A stretch of 15,099 bases of DNA from an uncultured Mollicutes bacterium (GTDB taxonomy: Bacteria; Bacillota_I; Bacilli_A; RFN20; CAG-826): NCBI GenBank assembly GCA_900549975.1, contig URQK01000034.1:1-15099 (forward strand), in the 5' to 3' direction. The translations under genes and the position numbers were made by a program. Shown in pieces: positions 1 to 7,629 of the stretch. Position 1 is the first letter of the stretch, and the number at the start of each line of letters is the position of its first letter. The notes beneath the pieces are model-generated. The model was given only the letters and a program-made list of their open reading frames with translations, was not told the DNA's origin and did not search any database.

Positions 1-1
1 C

Positions 2-1390
2 AAAATCACATTAGAAGAATTAGAGAGTCTCATCGATAATAAAAAGGTAAAAGAAATTCGTGAATTATTCGAATCTACTGATATCATTGATATTGCGGAA
101 GTTTGTGATGATATTGAAGATATTTCTAAATTACTTTTTATTTTTAAAACCGTTAAAAGCGAATATACCGCTGAACTATTTACTTATCTTGATGAAAATC
201 AACAACAAAACTTAATCAATTTATTTTCTGACAAACAATTACGTGAATTAATTAATAACTCATACACTGATGATATTGTTGACTTTCTTGAAGATATGCC
301 TGCTAACTTGGTAAAGCGTGTTTTAAGTGCTTCAGATAAAGATGCAAGAAATGACATCAATAAGTTATTGAATTATAAAGAAGATACCGCTGGTTCAATT
401 ATGACTACTGAATATGTTGAACTTATTAACACTCTTGATGTAAAAGATGCCTTAGCAAGAATCAAAAAGATTGGTAAAGACGCTGAAACAATTTCGACAA
501 CTTTCGTAATTGATAATAAACGTAATCTCGTGGGTGTATTATATCTAGATGACTTAGTTTTAGCAGATGACGATGTAAAAATTGCTGATATCATGAATGA
601 AGATTTCAAATCCACGAATGTTTATCAAGACCAAGAAGATGTTGCCCAAATATTTAAGCGATATGATATCACCGTTTTACCTGTTTTAAATAATGAAAAT
701 CGTTTAGTTGGTGTTATTACTGTCGATGATATTATCGATGTCATCGAAGAAGAAACAAACGAAGATATCGCTATTCAAGCTGGTATGCAACCACTAGAAG
801 ATGAATACTTAAAGACTGGTGTCTTCTCAATGGCAAAAAAGCGTGTCACTTGGTTATTGTTATTGATGATATCCGCCACATTCACTAGTATTATTATTTC
901 TAAATTTGAACATGCTTTACAAGCTGTCGCTGTATTGTCTGCTTTCATTCCAATGTTCATGGATACTGGTGGTAATTCCGGCGGACAAACTACTTCTCTT
1001 ATTACACGTGGTCTAGCTACTAGAGAAGTAACAACACATGATTATGGAAAAGTCATTTGGAAAGAATTTAGAGTTGCACTTGTTACTGCCACACTAGTTT
1101 CTATTTGTAACTTCTTATGGATACTATTTGAATTGTCTGTTGGATTAGTTAAGAATGATTCTACAAGTGTACCAAATTGGCAAGTTGCCGCCTTAGTAGC
1201 CACCACATTATTTATTACTATTGTTATTGCTAAATTATTAGGAGCGTCATTGCCAATGCTTGCGCAAAAAATAAGATTAGATCCAGCGCTTATGTCTGGT
1301 CCAATCGTAACAACAATTGTTGATGCCACATCGCTTGTCGTATATTTCTTACTTTGTACATACGTATTCTTTCCAGCGTTATTTAGTTAA
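2..1390 (+). CDS. mgtE: Magnesium transporter MgtE (5' end outside window)
   Basis: This is a Mg2+-gated magnesium channel of the inner membrane. The reading frame is open from base 2, so about 462 residues are visible, close to the family's usual 450, and only the extreme N-terminus is missing; the ATG at 296 is internal. Domain order is typical: an acidic helical N domain (visible residues 1-125), two CBS domains (about 130-255, with 'TAGSIMTTEYVEL' and 'RLVGVITVDDIIDVIEEE'), then five membrane helices from about residue 280. Signature motifs are seen: 'DTGGNSGGQ' in the membrane domain, and 'DPALMSGPIVTTIVDAT', which carries the pore Asp of the family. In MgtE proteins the N and CBS domains bind Mg2+ and close the pore when cytosolic Mg2+ is high. 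The gene ends in a hairpin shared with the convergent cardiolipin synthase gene. Family assignment is secure. Confidence 0.95.
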   Translation, partial: KITLEELESLIDNKKVKEIRELFESTDIIDIAEVCDDIEDISKLLFIFKTVKSEYTAELFTYLDENQQQNLINLFSDKQLRELINNSYTDDIVDFLEDMPANLVKRVLSASDKDARNDINKLLNYKEDTAGSIMTTEYVELINTLDVKDALARIKKIGKDAETISTTFVIDNKRNLVGVLYLDDLVLADDDVKIADIMNEDFKSTNVYQDQEDVAQIFKRYDITVLPVLNNENRLVGVITVDDIIDVIEEETNEDIAIQAGMQPLEDEYLKTGVFSMAKKRVTWLLLLMISATFTSIIISKFEHALQAVAVLSAFIPMFMDTGGNSGGQTTSLITRGLATREVTTHDYGKVIWKEFRVALVTATLVSICNFLWILFELSVGLVKNDSTSVPNWQVAALVATTLFITIVIAKLLGASLPMLAQKIRLDPALMSGPIVTTIVDATSLVVYFLLCTYVFFPALFS

Positions 1391-1391
1391 G

Positions 1392-1444
1392 AAAAGAGTC
1401 AAACTCATTTGAGTAAATTCTCATTTGAGTTGACTCTTTTTTTT
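1392..1444. terminator. Bidirectional intrinsic terminator between mgtE and cls
   Basis: An inverted repeat pairs AAAAGAGTCAA with TTGACTCTTTT, extended by CTCA/TGAG around a bulged A, and is followed by eight T on the plus strand. On the minus strand the hairpin ends in only four T. It starts two bases after the mgtE stop and ends just before the cls stop, so it can serve both convergent genes, more strongly for mgtE. Confidence 0.85.
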
Positions 1445-1445
1445 G

Positions 1446-2945
1446 TTAACACAATGGTGAAATTAAATCAATTATTGATATTAAAATGCGTTTAATTATA
1501 TTATCTTTTTTATCTTTCTTTGGCATCATATTCGACTGACTACGTACGTTTAAAAAATCTTCTTTCAATGGCTTTAAAATGCTCGATTCATAAAATACTG
1601 TATTATTTTCAAAGTGTAAATATAAACTACGATAATCCAAATTAACTGAACCTATAGAACATATTTTATCATCCATTATTGCTGCTTTTGCGTGAATAAA
1701 TCCATCTTTATATACATATACTTTTACGCCTTTATTTACTAATTCTTCCGCATATTTTTTAGTTAATAAATACACTAATTTTTTATCTGGAATACCTGGA
1801 ATAATAATTTGAACATCAATACCTCTTTGAGCCGCTTGGATAAATGCTTCTTTTAATGGATCATTCAAAATTAAATAAGGAGTATAGAAATAAGCGTATT
1901 TTTTTGCTTGAGATAATAAATCAATCATTAGTTTATTGCTAATTGCTTCTTCATTACTTGGTGAATCATAATACGAAATAACATGTTCGTTTGTCTCATA
2001 TTCTTGATAACTATCTTTAAATAAAGCATGCTCATCAATCTTATCAGAAGAATAAGCATTCCAAAACAAAACAAACATATGTGTGTAAGATAAAGTGGCT
2101 TCACCTTTTAATTTAAAGCCAATATCTTTCCAATAACCAAAACGAACTTTAGTGTTTATATATTCATCGGCAATATTAATACCGCCACTATAAACAACGC
2201 GGTTATCGATAATCATCATTTTACGATGGTCTCTATTGTTAAGCGATAATTTAATAAATTTAATTGGGTTAAATGAGGCGATATGAATGCCATTCTTTTT
2301 TAAAAAATAGTTGTTATGTAAAGAAAATGTTGAAATACTGCCTATATCATCATAAAGTATCCTAACATCCACTCCTTCTTTTACTTTTCGTTTTAGTATA
2401 TCTAAAATAGAATTCCAAAATTTTCCTTTTTCCACAATAAAATATTCTAAATAAATAAAGTGTTTAGCGGTCTCTAATTCCTTAAGCATGTCTTTAAACA
2501 TACTTTCTCCGCTAGGAAAATACACCGCATCCTTATTTTTTACAATAGGCGCATTAGATAATGAACTAATCATATTCATTGTTTGTAAAGCTCGGCTATC
2601 ATTAGAAAGCTGTTTACCATCTGGTTTATTAGATAAATATTTATACTTATTTATTTTTTTCAATATTGGTTTAGAAGTACGTCTATTTCCGCTAGAAACA
2701 TATAACCATGTTCCAAAGAATGGTAACAATGAAACAATAATAATCCATAAAATTTTATAATTTGATTCTTCTCTTCTATTAATGATATATATAATAACTA
2801 AAACGGAAAAAGCATAACTAAACGCTATTAAATAATTATAGTAAGTATTCCACCATCTAAAAATTAATAACCACCATAAAACTTGGAGTACTAAAGCAGG
2901 AAGTACAAGCAATAGCCTTGATAAAAGTCGTAATATTTTCTTCAT
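1446..2945 (-). CDS. cls: Cardiolipin synthase (two-HKD phospholipase D type)
   Basis: The 499-residue membrane enzyme condenses two phosphatidylglycerols into cardiolipin plus glycerol. Two hydrophobic helices lie at the N-terminus (about residues 8-30 and 36-56, with a further stretch at 64-82), as in bacterial Cls. Two catalytic HxKxxxxD motifs are intact: 'HRKMMIID' (H240, K242, D247) and 'HAKAAIMD' (H418, K420, D425), each followed by the expected GGxN or GSxN strand. The C-terminal 'ISPLC' resembles the usual LSPLL ending. Length is normal (family about 480-515). The ATG is preceded by AGGAGG at good spacing. A TATAAT lies at 2979-2984, so the gene probably has its own promoter behind the terminator of the next gene upstream. 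PLD-family paralogues with other head-group activity cannot be fully excluded. Confidence 0.93.
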   Translation of the reverse strand: MKKILRLLSRLLLVLPALVLQVLWWLLIFRWWNTYYNYLIAFSYAFSVLVIIYIINRREESNYKILWIIIVSLLPFFGTWLYVSSGNRRTSKPILKKINKYKYLSNKPDGKQLSNDSRALQTMNMISSLSNAPIVKNKDAVYFPSGESMFKDMLKELETAKHFIYLEYFIVEKGKFWNSILDILKRKVKEGVDVRILYDDIGSISTFSLHNNYFLKKNGIHIASFNPIKFIKLSLNNRDHRKMMIIDNRVVYSGGINIADEYINTKVRFGYWKDIGFKLKGEATLSYTHMFVLFWNAYSSDKIDEHALFKDSYQEYETNEHVISYYDSPSNEEAISNKLMIDLLSQAKKYAYFYTPYLILNDPLKEAFIQAAQRGIDVQIIIPGIPDKKLVYLLTKKYAEELVNKGVKVYVYKDGFIHAKAAIMDDKICSIGSVNLDYRSLYLHFENNTVFYESSILKPLKEDFLNVRSQSNMMPKKDKKDNIIKRILISIIDLISPLC

Positions 2946-2978
2946 GCTTTACACCTCCTTATTTTAGCAAGCAAAATT

Positions 2979-2984
2979 ATTATA
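2979..2984 (-). promoter_or_regulatory. Likely -10 element for cls
   Basis: The minus strand reads a perfect TATAAT 33 bases before the cls ATG, with AGGAGG between them. The -35 region would overlap the preceding terminator stem and does not match TTGACA, so only the -10 is supported. Confidence 0.45.
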
Positions 2985-2993
2985 CACATTTAG

Positions 2994-3022
2994 TAAAAAA
3001 AGACACTAGTTTTTGTGTCTTT
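2994..3022 (-). terminator. Intrinsic terminator after first flippase-like gene
   Basis: On the minus strand AAAAAGACAC pairs with GTGTCTTTTT around an eight-base loop, ending in a run of seven T. It begins directly after the TAA of the 3023-4252 gene and separates it from cls. Confidence 0.85.
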
Positions 3023-4252
3023 TTATTTCGAATTTAATGATTCTTTTAAGTGTTGTTTACGTTCGTGACGTGATTTTATCATTCCACCAATGACAAATCC
3101 CATACCAATTAAAACTATTAAGAAATAGCAACAAAATCTCCAATATGCCATTGCCCAATATTTTGTAGAAGCAGTTAAACCAGTAAATAATAAAGTAAAT
3201 GATAATTCCGCTGCTCCAGAGTTACCTGGTGTCGGAATGAATGATATTGCAGAAGATCCAATTACACAAGTACACATTAAGGTAAACCAATCTGCACTAC
3301 CACCACATGCTCTAACTACAAAATAAGGTATAGAGCATAAAGACATTTGATAAACAAAAGATAAAATTGTTATTATTATGACAGTGAATTTACTTCTTGT
3401 TAGCATAAATAAACTCTTACGATAATCATTAACTAGTTTATTAGCTTTTCTTGTCGCAGCACCTTTATTCTTAACTAATTTGAACTTATAAGAAAAACGT
3501 ACACATAATTTAATTATTTTTACACGTAACTTTGGTAAAAACGAAGCAATAAATATAGCAGCTGGAAGAAAAATAGAGAAAGCTGCCCCAACATAAGACA
3601 TAATCAGCAAAGTTGTGCCTGCTGTAGTATTTGGTACTACTTTGCCATTAACTGCGCTATAGATAAACGCGGTTATACAAAGTATTAAAAAGGCAAATCT
3701 ATTCATAAAGAAAGATGCAACTGGTAAATACATAGATTCCGCTCCTGGAACTCCGCCTTTTGTTAAATAATAAATTTGGAATGGTTGTCCACCACCACCA
3801 AGTGGAGTAATGTTATCATAATATTTACCTAAAATAGCCGTTTTAAGTGATAAATAAGGCTTGCTTTTTCCTGTTGTTTTATGAATTAAAATATAAAACT
3901 TAGTAGCTTCAGCAAGTACAGCAACTAATCCTAAACATAAAGCAATAATCCAGTAGCCAACATTTTCTTTTTGAAACCAAATATCTAATGTAGTTTTAAA
4001 AGATGAGCCTTGATCATTTCCATCTTTGTTAAAAGTAGTAAATCCTAAGATTATAACTAAAATAACATTAATAAAAACGAATAATAAACCAAATAATGAT
4101 TTTTTCGAATCTTTTTTAATCTCTTCTTTTTGTTCTGATTCTTTTATTGTTTGATTAATAATTGTTTCATTAATAATAATCTCTTGTGTTTTGCGAATTT
4201 CTTCTTCTTGAATATTTTTATCAACTTTTTTATTTTCTTTTTTTGCAGCCAT
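3023..4252 (-). CDS. LPG_synthase_TM / YbhN-type flippase-like membrane protein, copy A
   Basis: The 409-residue protein looks like a multi-pass membrane protein of the family that includes the flippase half of MprF and YbhN/AglD-like proteins. Members move, or help synthesise, lipids and glycolipids. Residues 1-50 are a charged cytosolic extension; the first membrane segment is about 52-73 and the second about 98-118. The family hallmark is the region around 'ITPLGGGGQPFQIYYL' (about 148-163), and a second conserved loop is 'SFIPTPGNSGAAELSF'. There is no C-terminal aminoacyl transferase domain, so it is not a full MprF; it ends in a short basic tail. The ATG has AGGAGG upstream. It is a close paralogue of the next gene (4390-5634), but each has its own promoter region and terminator, so they are not simply one operon. 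Substrate unknown. Confidence 0.85.
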   Translation of the reverse strand: MAAKKENKKVDKNIQEEEIRKTQEIIINETIINQTIKESEQKEEIKKDSKKSLFGLLFVFINVILVIILGFTTFNKDGNDQGSSFKTTLDIWFQKENVGYWIIALCLGLVAVLAEATKFYILIHKTTGKSKPYLSLKTAILGKYYDNITPLGGGGQPFQIYYLTKGGVPGAESMYLPVASFFMNRFAFLILCITAFIYSAVNGKVVPNTTAGTTLLIMSYVGAAFSIFLPAAIFIASFLPKLRVKIIKLCVRFSYKFKLVKNKGAATRKANKLVNDYRKSLFMLTRSKFTVIIITILSFVYQMSLCSIPYFVVRACGGSADWFTLMCTCVIGSSAISFIPTPGNSGAAELSFTLLFTGLTASTKYWAMAYWRFCCYFLIVLIGMGFVIGGMIKSRHERKQHLKESLNSK

Positions 4253-4284
4253 GGTTAGTATAACCTCCTAAGCAAAGCAAGTCT

Positions 4285-4313
4285 ATTTTATGCTACTATA
4301 AATAAGTTTGCAA
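4285..4313 (-). promoter_or_regulatory. Probable promoter of flippase-like copy A
   Basis: The minus strand has TTGCAA at 4308-4313 and TAAAAT at 4285-4290, separated by 17 bases. This matches a sigma-A promoter moderately well (4/6 and 5/6). It lies between the terminator of copy B and the SD of copy A. Confidence 0.55.
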
Positions 4314-4344
4314 CCTTTTGTTATTTTTATTAAAAATAAAGCGT

Positions 4345-4377
4345 AAAAAAAAGCACTTAATTTAAAAAAAGTGCTTT
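4345..4377 (-). terminator. Intrinsic terminator after flippase-like copy B
   Basis: On the minus strand AAGCACTT (4376-4369) pairs with AAGTGCTT (4358-4351), followed by a long T-run, just after the TAA of the 4390-5634 gene. Confidence 0.85.
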
Positions 4378-4389
4378 GAAATTTAATTC

Positions 4390-5634
4390 TTACTTTGAAA
4401 TATCGTTTACTTCTTGTTTTAAATTTTCTTTTCGATGATGATTAGCCTTAAGCATACCTGCGATTATAAAGACAATTCCAATCAAAACAATCAAGAAGTA
4501 GCAGCAAAATCTCCAATATGCCATTGCCCAATATTTTGATACAACAAGCGACCCATTTAAAGCAGTAAATAATATCATGAAAGATAGTTCTGCTGCGCCA
4601 GAGTTACCTGGTGTTGGAATAAAAGAAATTGCGGAATACACAATAATAGTCATACATAAATAAATCAACCAATTTGCATCCTCTATACCACACGCTCTTA
4701 TAACAAAGTATGGAATCGAACAAATTGCTAATTGATAAATAATTGATAAGATCGTTGTGGACATTACTGTTCCTGGGCTTTTAGCAAGCATAAATAAGCT
4801 CTTACGATAATCATTAACTAATTTGTTTGCTTTTCTTGTTGCAGCACCTTTATTCTTGACTAATTTAAATTTATAAGAGAATCGTACACAAATTTTAATT
4901 ATTTTTGCACGCAATTTTGGTAAAAACGAAGCAATAAATATCGCAACAGGAATAGAAATAGAAAACACCGCGCCAATATAAGCCATAATTAATAAAGTTG
5001 TTCCTGCCGTACCAGCATTACTAACTGGTGCACCGTTGGTAACACTATTAACGATAAAAGCCATAATACATAACATTAAAAACGCCAATTGATTAAGAAA
5101 GAAGGAAGCAACTGGCAAATACATAGATTCCGCTCCTGGAACTCCGCCTTTTGTTAAATAATAAATTTGGAATGGTTGTCCGCCACTTCCAAGTGGAGTA
5201 ATATTATCGTAATATTTACCTAGAATTGCGGTTTTAAGTGACAAATAAGGTTTGCTTTGTCCAGTGGCTTTGCGAATCATAATATAAAATTTAGTGGCCT
5301 CTGCAACTAAACTAACTAAGCCAAGGAGCAAAGCAATAATCCAATAAACTATATTCTCTTTTTGAAACCAAACAGCAAAAGTTTGCTCAAAAGTAACTTC
5401 TCCAGCTTCACTATTATTAAAAGTTGTAAAACCTAAAATAATTACTAAAATAACATTTAGAAAAACAAATAAAAGGCCAAACAAAGATTTTTTAGAACTT
5501 TTTTTAACATTATCTTGATGTTCAGATTCTTTGATTGCTTGATTTAGCATTGTTTCATTAATAATAATTTCTTGTGTTTTACGAATTTCTTCTTCTTGGG
5601 CAACATCAATTGTTCTTTTTTCTTTTTTAGCCAT
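4390..5634 (-). CDS. LPG_synthase_TM / YbhN-type flippase-like membrane protein, copy B
   Basis: This is a paralogue of the adjacent 3023-4252 gene, with the same layout: a charged N-terminal extension ('EEEIRKTQEIIINET' is identical in both), multiple membrane helices, the family hallmark (here 'ITPLGSGGQPFQIYYL', one Gly changed to Ser), the 'SFIPTPGNSGAAELSF' loop, and a basic tail. I place the start at the ATG at 5634 (414 residues). The frame can be extended to a TTG at 5661, but that extension contains the AGGAGG ribosome site, and the ATG start aligns with the paralogue ('MAKKEKRTID' against 'MAAKKENKKVD'). Likely role: lipid or glycolipid translocation in the cytoplasmic membrane; substrate unknown. 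It follows glf on the same strand with an 82-base gap holding AT-rich promoter-like sequence but no clear -35/-10 pair. Confidence 0.85.
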   Translation of the reverse strand: MAKKEKRTIDVAQEEEIRKTQEIIINETMLNQAIKESEHQDNVKKSSKKSLFGLLFVFLNVILVIILGFTTFNNSEAGEVTFEQTFAVWFQKENIVYWIIALLLGLVSLVAEATKFYIMIRKATGQSKPYLSLKTAILGKYYDNITPLGSGGQPFQIYYLTKGGVPGAESMYLPVASFFLNQLAFLMLCIMAFIVNSVTNGAPVSNAGTAGTTLLIMAYIGAVFSISIPVAIFIASFLPKLRAKIIKICVRFSYKFKLVKNKGAATRKANKLVNDYRKSLFMLAKSPGTVMSTTILSIIYQLAICSIPYFVIRACGIEDANWLIYLCMTIIVYSAISFIPTPGNSGAAELSFMILFTALNGSLVVSKYWAMAYWRFCCYFLIVLIGIVFIIAGMLKANHHRKENLKQEVNDISK

Positions 5635-5644
5635 GATTAAGTTT

Positions 5645-5650
5645 CCTCCT
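5645..5650 (-). promoter_or_regulatory. Ribosome binding site that decides the copy B start
   Basis: AGGAGG lies ten bases before the ATG at 5634. It sits inside the alternative reading frame that would begin at the TTG at 5661, which argues against that start. Confidence 0.8.
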
Positions 5651-5716
5651 AGGCGCAGCAATTTATTATAATGCTTATAAGTTTTTATAATCCTACTTTA
5701 TTTTTATAATATGTGC

Positions 5717-6826
5717 CTATTTTTTAAAACATACATCTTTAGTGAAATTAAGTGCTTCTAATATGACATTATGCATATCTAAATATTTGTATTGTCCTAA
5801 TCTTCCGCCAAAATAAACGTTAGCTTCTTTGTTAGCTAATTGTAAATATTTTTGATACAATTCCGTATTTTTTGCATCGTTTACAGGATAATATGGCTCA
5901 TCACCTAATTTCCATTTTTTAGAATATTCTTTGGAAATAATTGTTTTAGGTGTTTTAGCAAATTCAAAATGCTTATGTTCAATAATACGAGTAAATGGAA
6001 CGTCCTTGCTTGTATAATTAACAACAGCATTACCTTGATAATTCTCCATATCTAATGTTTCTGTTTCAAAATAAACTGAGCGATATTCTAATGGTCCATA
6101 GCAATAATCATAATAAGCATCAATTGGTCCAGTAAAAATAATTTTGTCTCCTAATGCTAAATACTTTTCTTTTTCTTTTAAGAAATCAACGTTTAGTAAA
6201 ACATCGCTACCTTCAAGCATCTTTTCAATTATTTTTGTATATCCACCCATTGGTATACCTTGATAACGATCATTAAAATAATTATTATCATAAGTAAATC
6301 TTACTGGCAATCTTTTGATAATGAATGGTGGGAGTTCATCACAACTCTTTCCCCATTGTTTTTCGGTATACTCCTTAATTAGTTTTTCAAATATTGTTTT
6401 TCCTACTAAGTTTTTAGCTTGTTCTTCTAAGTTTGTTGGATTTTCTACATATGATTCTTTAACTTCATTTTCAATAGCACGTTTTGCCTCTTCTGGTGTT
6501 TTAATATTAAACAATTTAGAAAATGTATTCATATTAAATGGTAAGTTATATAATTCATCTTTATAAATAGCAATTGGTGAATTAATGTAATTATTAAATT
6601 CCGCAAATTGATTAACATAATCCCAAATCATTTTATTTGATGTATGGAAGATATGCGCTCCATATACATGAACATTAATTCCTTCCACTTCTTTAGTATA
6701 AATATTTCCGCCGATATGATTTCTTTTTTCTAATACTAAACATTTGTATCCTTTTTTGGTTAATTCATAAGCTGCAGTAGCGCCATATAATCCAGCGCCC
6801 ACTATTACATAATCATATTTCTTCAT
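5717..6826 (-). CDS. glf: UDP-galactopyranose mutase
   Basis: This 369-residue flavoenzyme converts UDP-galactopyranose to UDP-galactofuranose, the donor for galactofuranose-containing surface glycans and glycolipids. The FAD-binding Rossmann motif is at the N-terminus ('VIVGAGLYGATAAYEL', G10, G12, G15, then 'LEKRNHIGGN'). Other family hallmarks are 'YGAHIFHT' (55-62), 'YTEKQWG' (153-159), 'RYQGIPMGGYT' (187-197) and 'GGRLGQYKYLDM' (340-351), the last carrying a conserved substrate-phosphate Arg. Length is typical. The ATG has AAGGAG about 12 bases upstream. Cytosolic. It lies next to two flippase-like genes and a glycosyltransferase, which suggests a glycan or glycolipid pathway, although no dedicated galactofuranosyltransferase is in view. 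Confidence 0.96.
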   Translation of the reverse strand: MKKYDYVIVGAGLYGATAAYELTKKGYKCLVLEKRNHIGGNIYTKEVEGINVHVYGAHIFHTSNKMIWDYVNQFAEFNNYINSPIAIYKDELYNLPFNMNTFSKLFNIKTPEEAKRAIENEVKESYVENPTNLEEQAKNLVGKTIFEKLIKEYTEKQWGKSCDELPPFIIKRLPVRFTYDNNYFNDRYQGIPMGGYTKIIEKMLEGSDVLLNVDFLKEKEKYLALGDKIIFTGPIDAYYDYCYGPLEYRSVYFETETLDMENYQGNAVVNYTSKDVPFTRIIEHKHFEFAKTPKTIISKEYSKKWKLGDEPYYPVNDAKNTELYQKYLQLANKEANVYFGGRLGQYKYLDMHNVILEALNFTKDVCFKK

Positions 6827-7043
6827 TTTGGCAGTTCACTCCTTTTAGTAACTATCTTATCATAACACACAATCATAAATATTACGATTTGAAAATTTCT
6901 TTATTTACAATTAATAGCTAAATAATCTCAACTATATATAAACAAACGATGATTTTTTTCAATTATTCTTTTGCCATTCAACATTTTGTAGTAAAATGAA
7001 AAAGATATTGGAAAGGAATATCAACCAATAATAGAACAAATCT
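6827..7043. promoter_or_regulatory. Divergent intergenic region between glf and ybaK
   Basis: This 217-base AT-rich spacer holds the start signals for two divergent genes. I see the glf SD (AAGGAG, minus strand) and, for ybaK, a weak TTGCCA (6971-6976) with TAAAAT (6992-6997) only 15 bases apart. GGAAAGGA at 7009-7016 is too far from the ybaK ATG to be its SD. No hairpin, riboswitch or small gene is evident. Confidence 0.3.
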
Positions 7044-7526
7044 ATGACTAAAAAAATTGAAAAAACAAATGCAATTAGAATTTTAGAACAAAAAAAGATA
7101 AATTTTAATATATACGAATACGATGCAACTACCGCTATTAGTGGTGAAGAAGTCGCTAAATTATTAAATGAAGATCCAACGAAGGTATTTAAAACACTAG
7201 TAACTATTGGTAAATCTAACAATCATTATGTGTTTTTAATTCCAGTAAATAGTGAACTTGATTTAAAGAAGGCCGCTAGTGCTGTAAATGAAAAAAGCAT
7301 CGAAATGATTAAGAGCAAAGATTTATTGCCACTAACTGGCTATATTCATGGTGGCTGTTCTCCTATTGGTATGAAAAAATTTTTTGTAACCACTATTGAT
7401 ATAAGCGCTAACGATAAAGAAAAAATCATTTTTAGTGGAGGAAAAATTGGTCTTCAAATAGAAACGACTTTATTAGAACTGAGTAAGGTAATTAAGTTTT
7501 CATTAAACGATATAAAAAAGATATAA
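7044..7526 (+). CDS. ybaK: Cys-tRNA(Pro)/Cys-tRNA(Cys) deacylase, YbaK/EbsC family
   Basis: The 160-residue cytosolic protein is a trans-editing enzyme that hydrolyses Cys mischarged on tRNA-Pro by prolyl-tRNA synthetase. Family motifs are clear: 'PTKVFKTLV' with the conserved Lys (about K50), 'GYIHGGCSPIGMKK' (99-112; most relatives have Arg where this has His) and 'SGGKIGLQIE' (131-140). Length is typical of the stand-alone domain. An in-frame TAG (7032-7034) lies just upstream of the ATG at 7044, so no earlier start is possible. The SD directly upstream is poor, suggesting modest translation. It is a single gene, divergent from glf, followed by about 100 bases with no clear terminator and then the glycosyltransferase promoter. 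Confidence 0.93.
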   Translation: MTKKIEKTNAIRILEQKKINFNIYEYDATTAISGEEVAKLLNEDPTKVFKTLVTIGKSNNHYVFLIPVNSELDLKKAASAVNEKSIEMIKSKDLLPLTGYIHGGCSPIGMKKFFVTTIDISANDKEKIIFSGGKIGLQIETTLLELSKVIKFSLNDIKKI

Positions 7527-7574
7527 AAAAACAACAAAGTGATTAAATTAAATTTGGTGAAATATTTACTTGAT

Positions 7575-7603
7575 TTGACAACAAATTAAAATTACAATAT
7601 AAT
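7575..7603 (+). promoter_or_regulatory. Consensus sigma-A promoter of the glycosyltransferase gene
   Basis: A perfect TTGACA (7575-7580) and a perfect TATAAT (7598-7603) are separated by exactly 17 bases. Transcription should start near 7610, just ahead of the AAGGAG at 7616-7621. This is the best promoter in the window and suggests strong constitutive expression. Confidence 0.9.
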
Positions 7604-7629
7604 TCACTTGGCGATAAGGAGATTTTGCA

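Noticed and set aside
1042..1329. Open frame of 95 codons opposite mgtE
   Set aside because: It is fully antisense to strongly conserved MgtE membrane helices, has no SD and no recognisable content. The same applies to the other antisense frames over glf, cls and the element genes.
5635..5661. N-terminal extension of flippase-like copy B from a TTG codon
   Set aside because: The extension contains the AGGAGG ribosome site, and the ATG at 5634 aligns with the start of the paralogue.
6959..7222. Hydrophobic 87-codon frame opposite ybaK
   Set aside because: It overlaps a well-conserved gene on the other strand, and its hydrophobicity follows from reading AT-rich lysine and asparagine codons in antisense.
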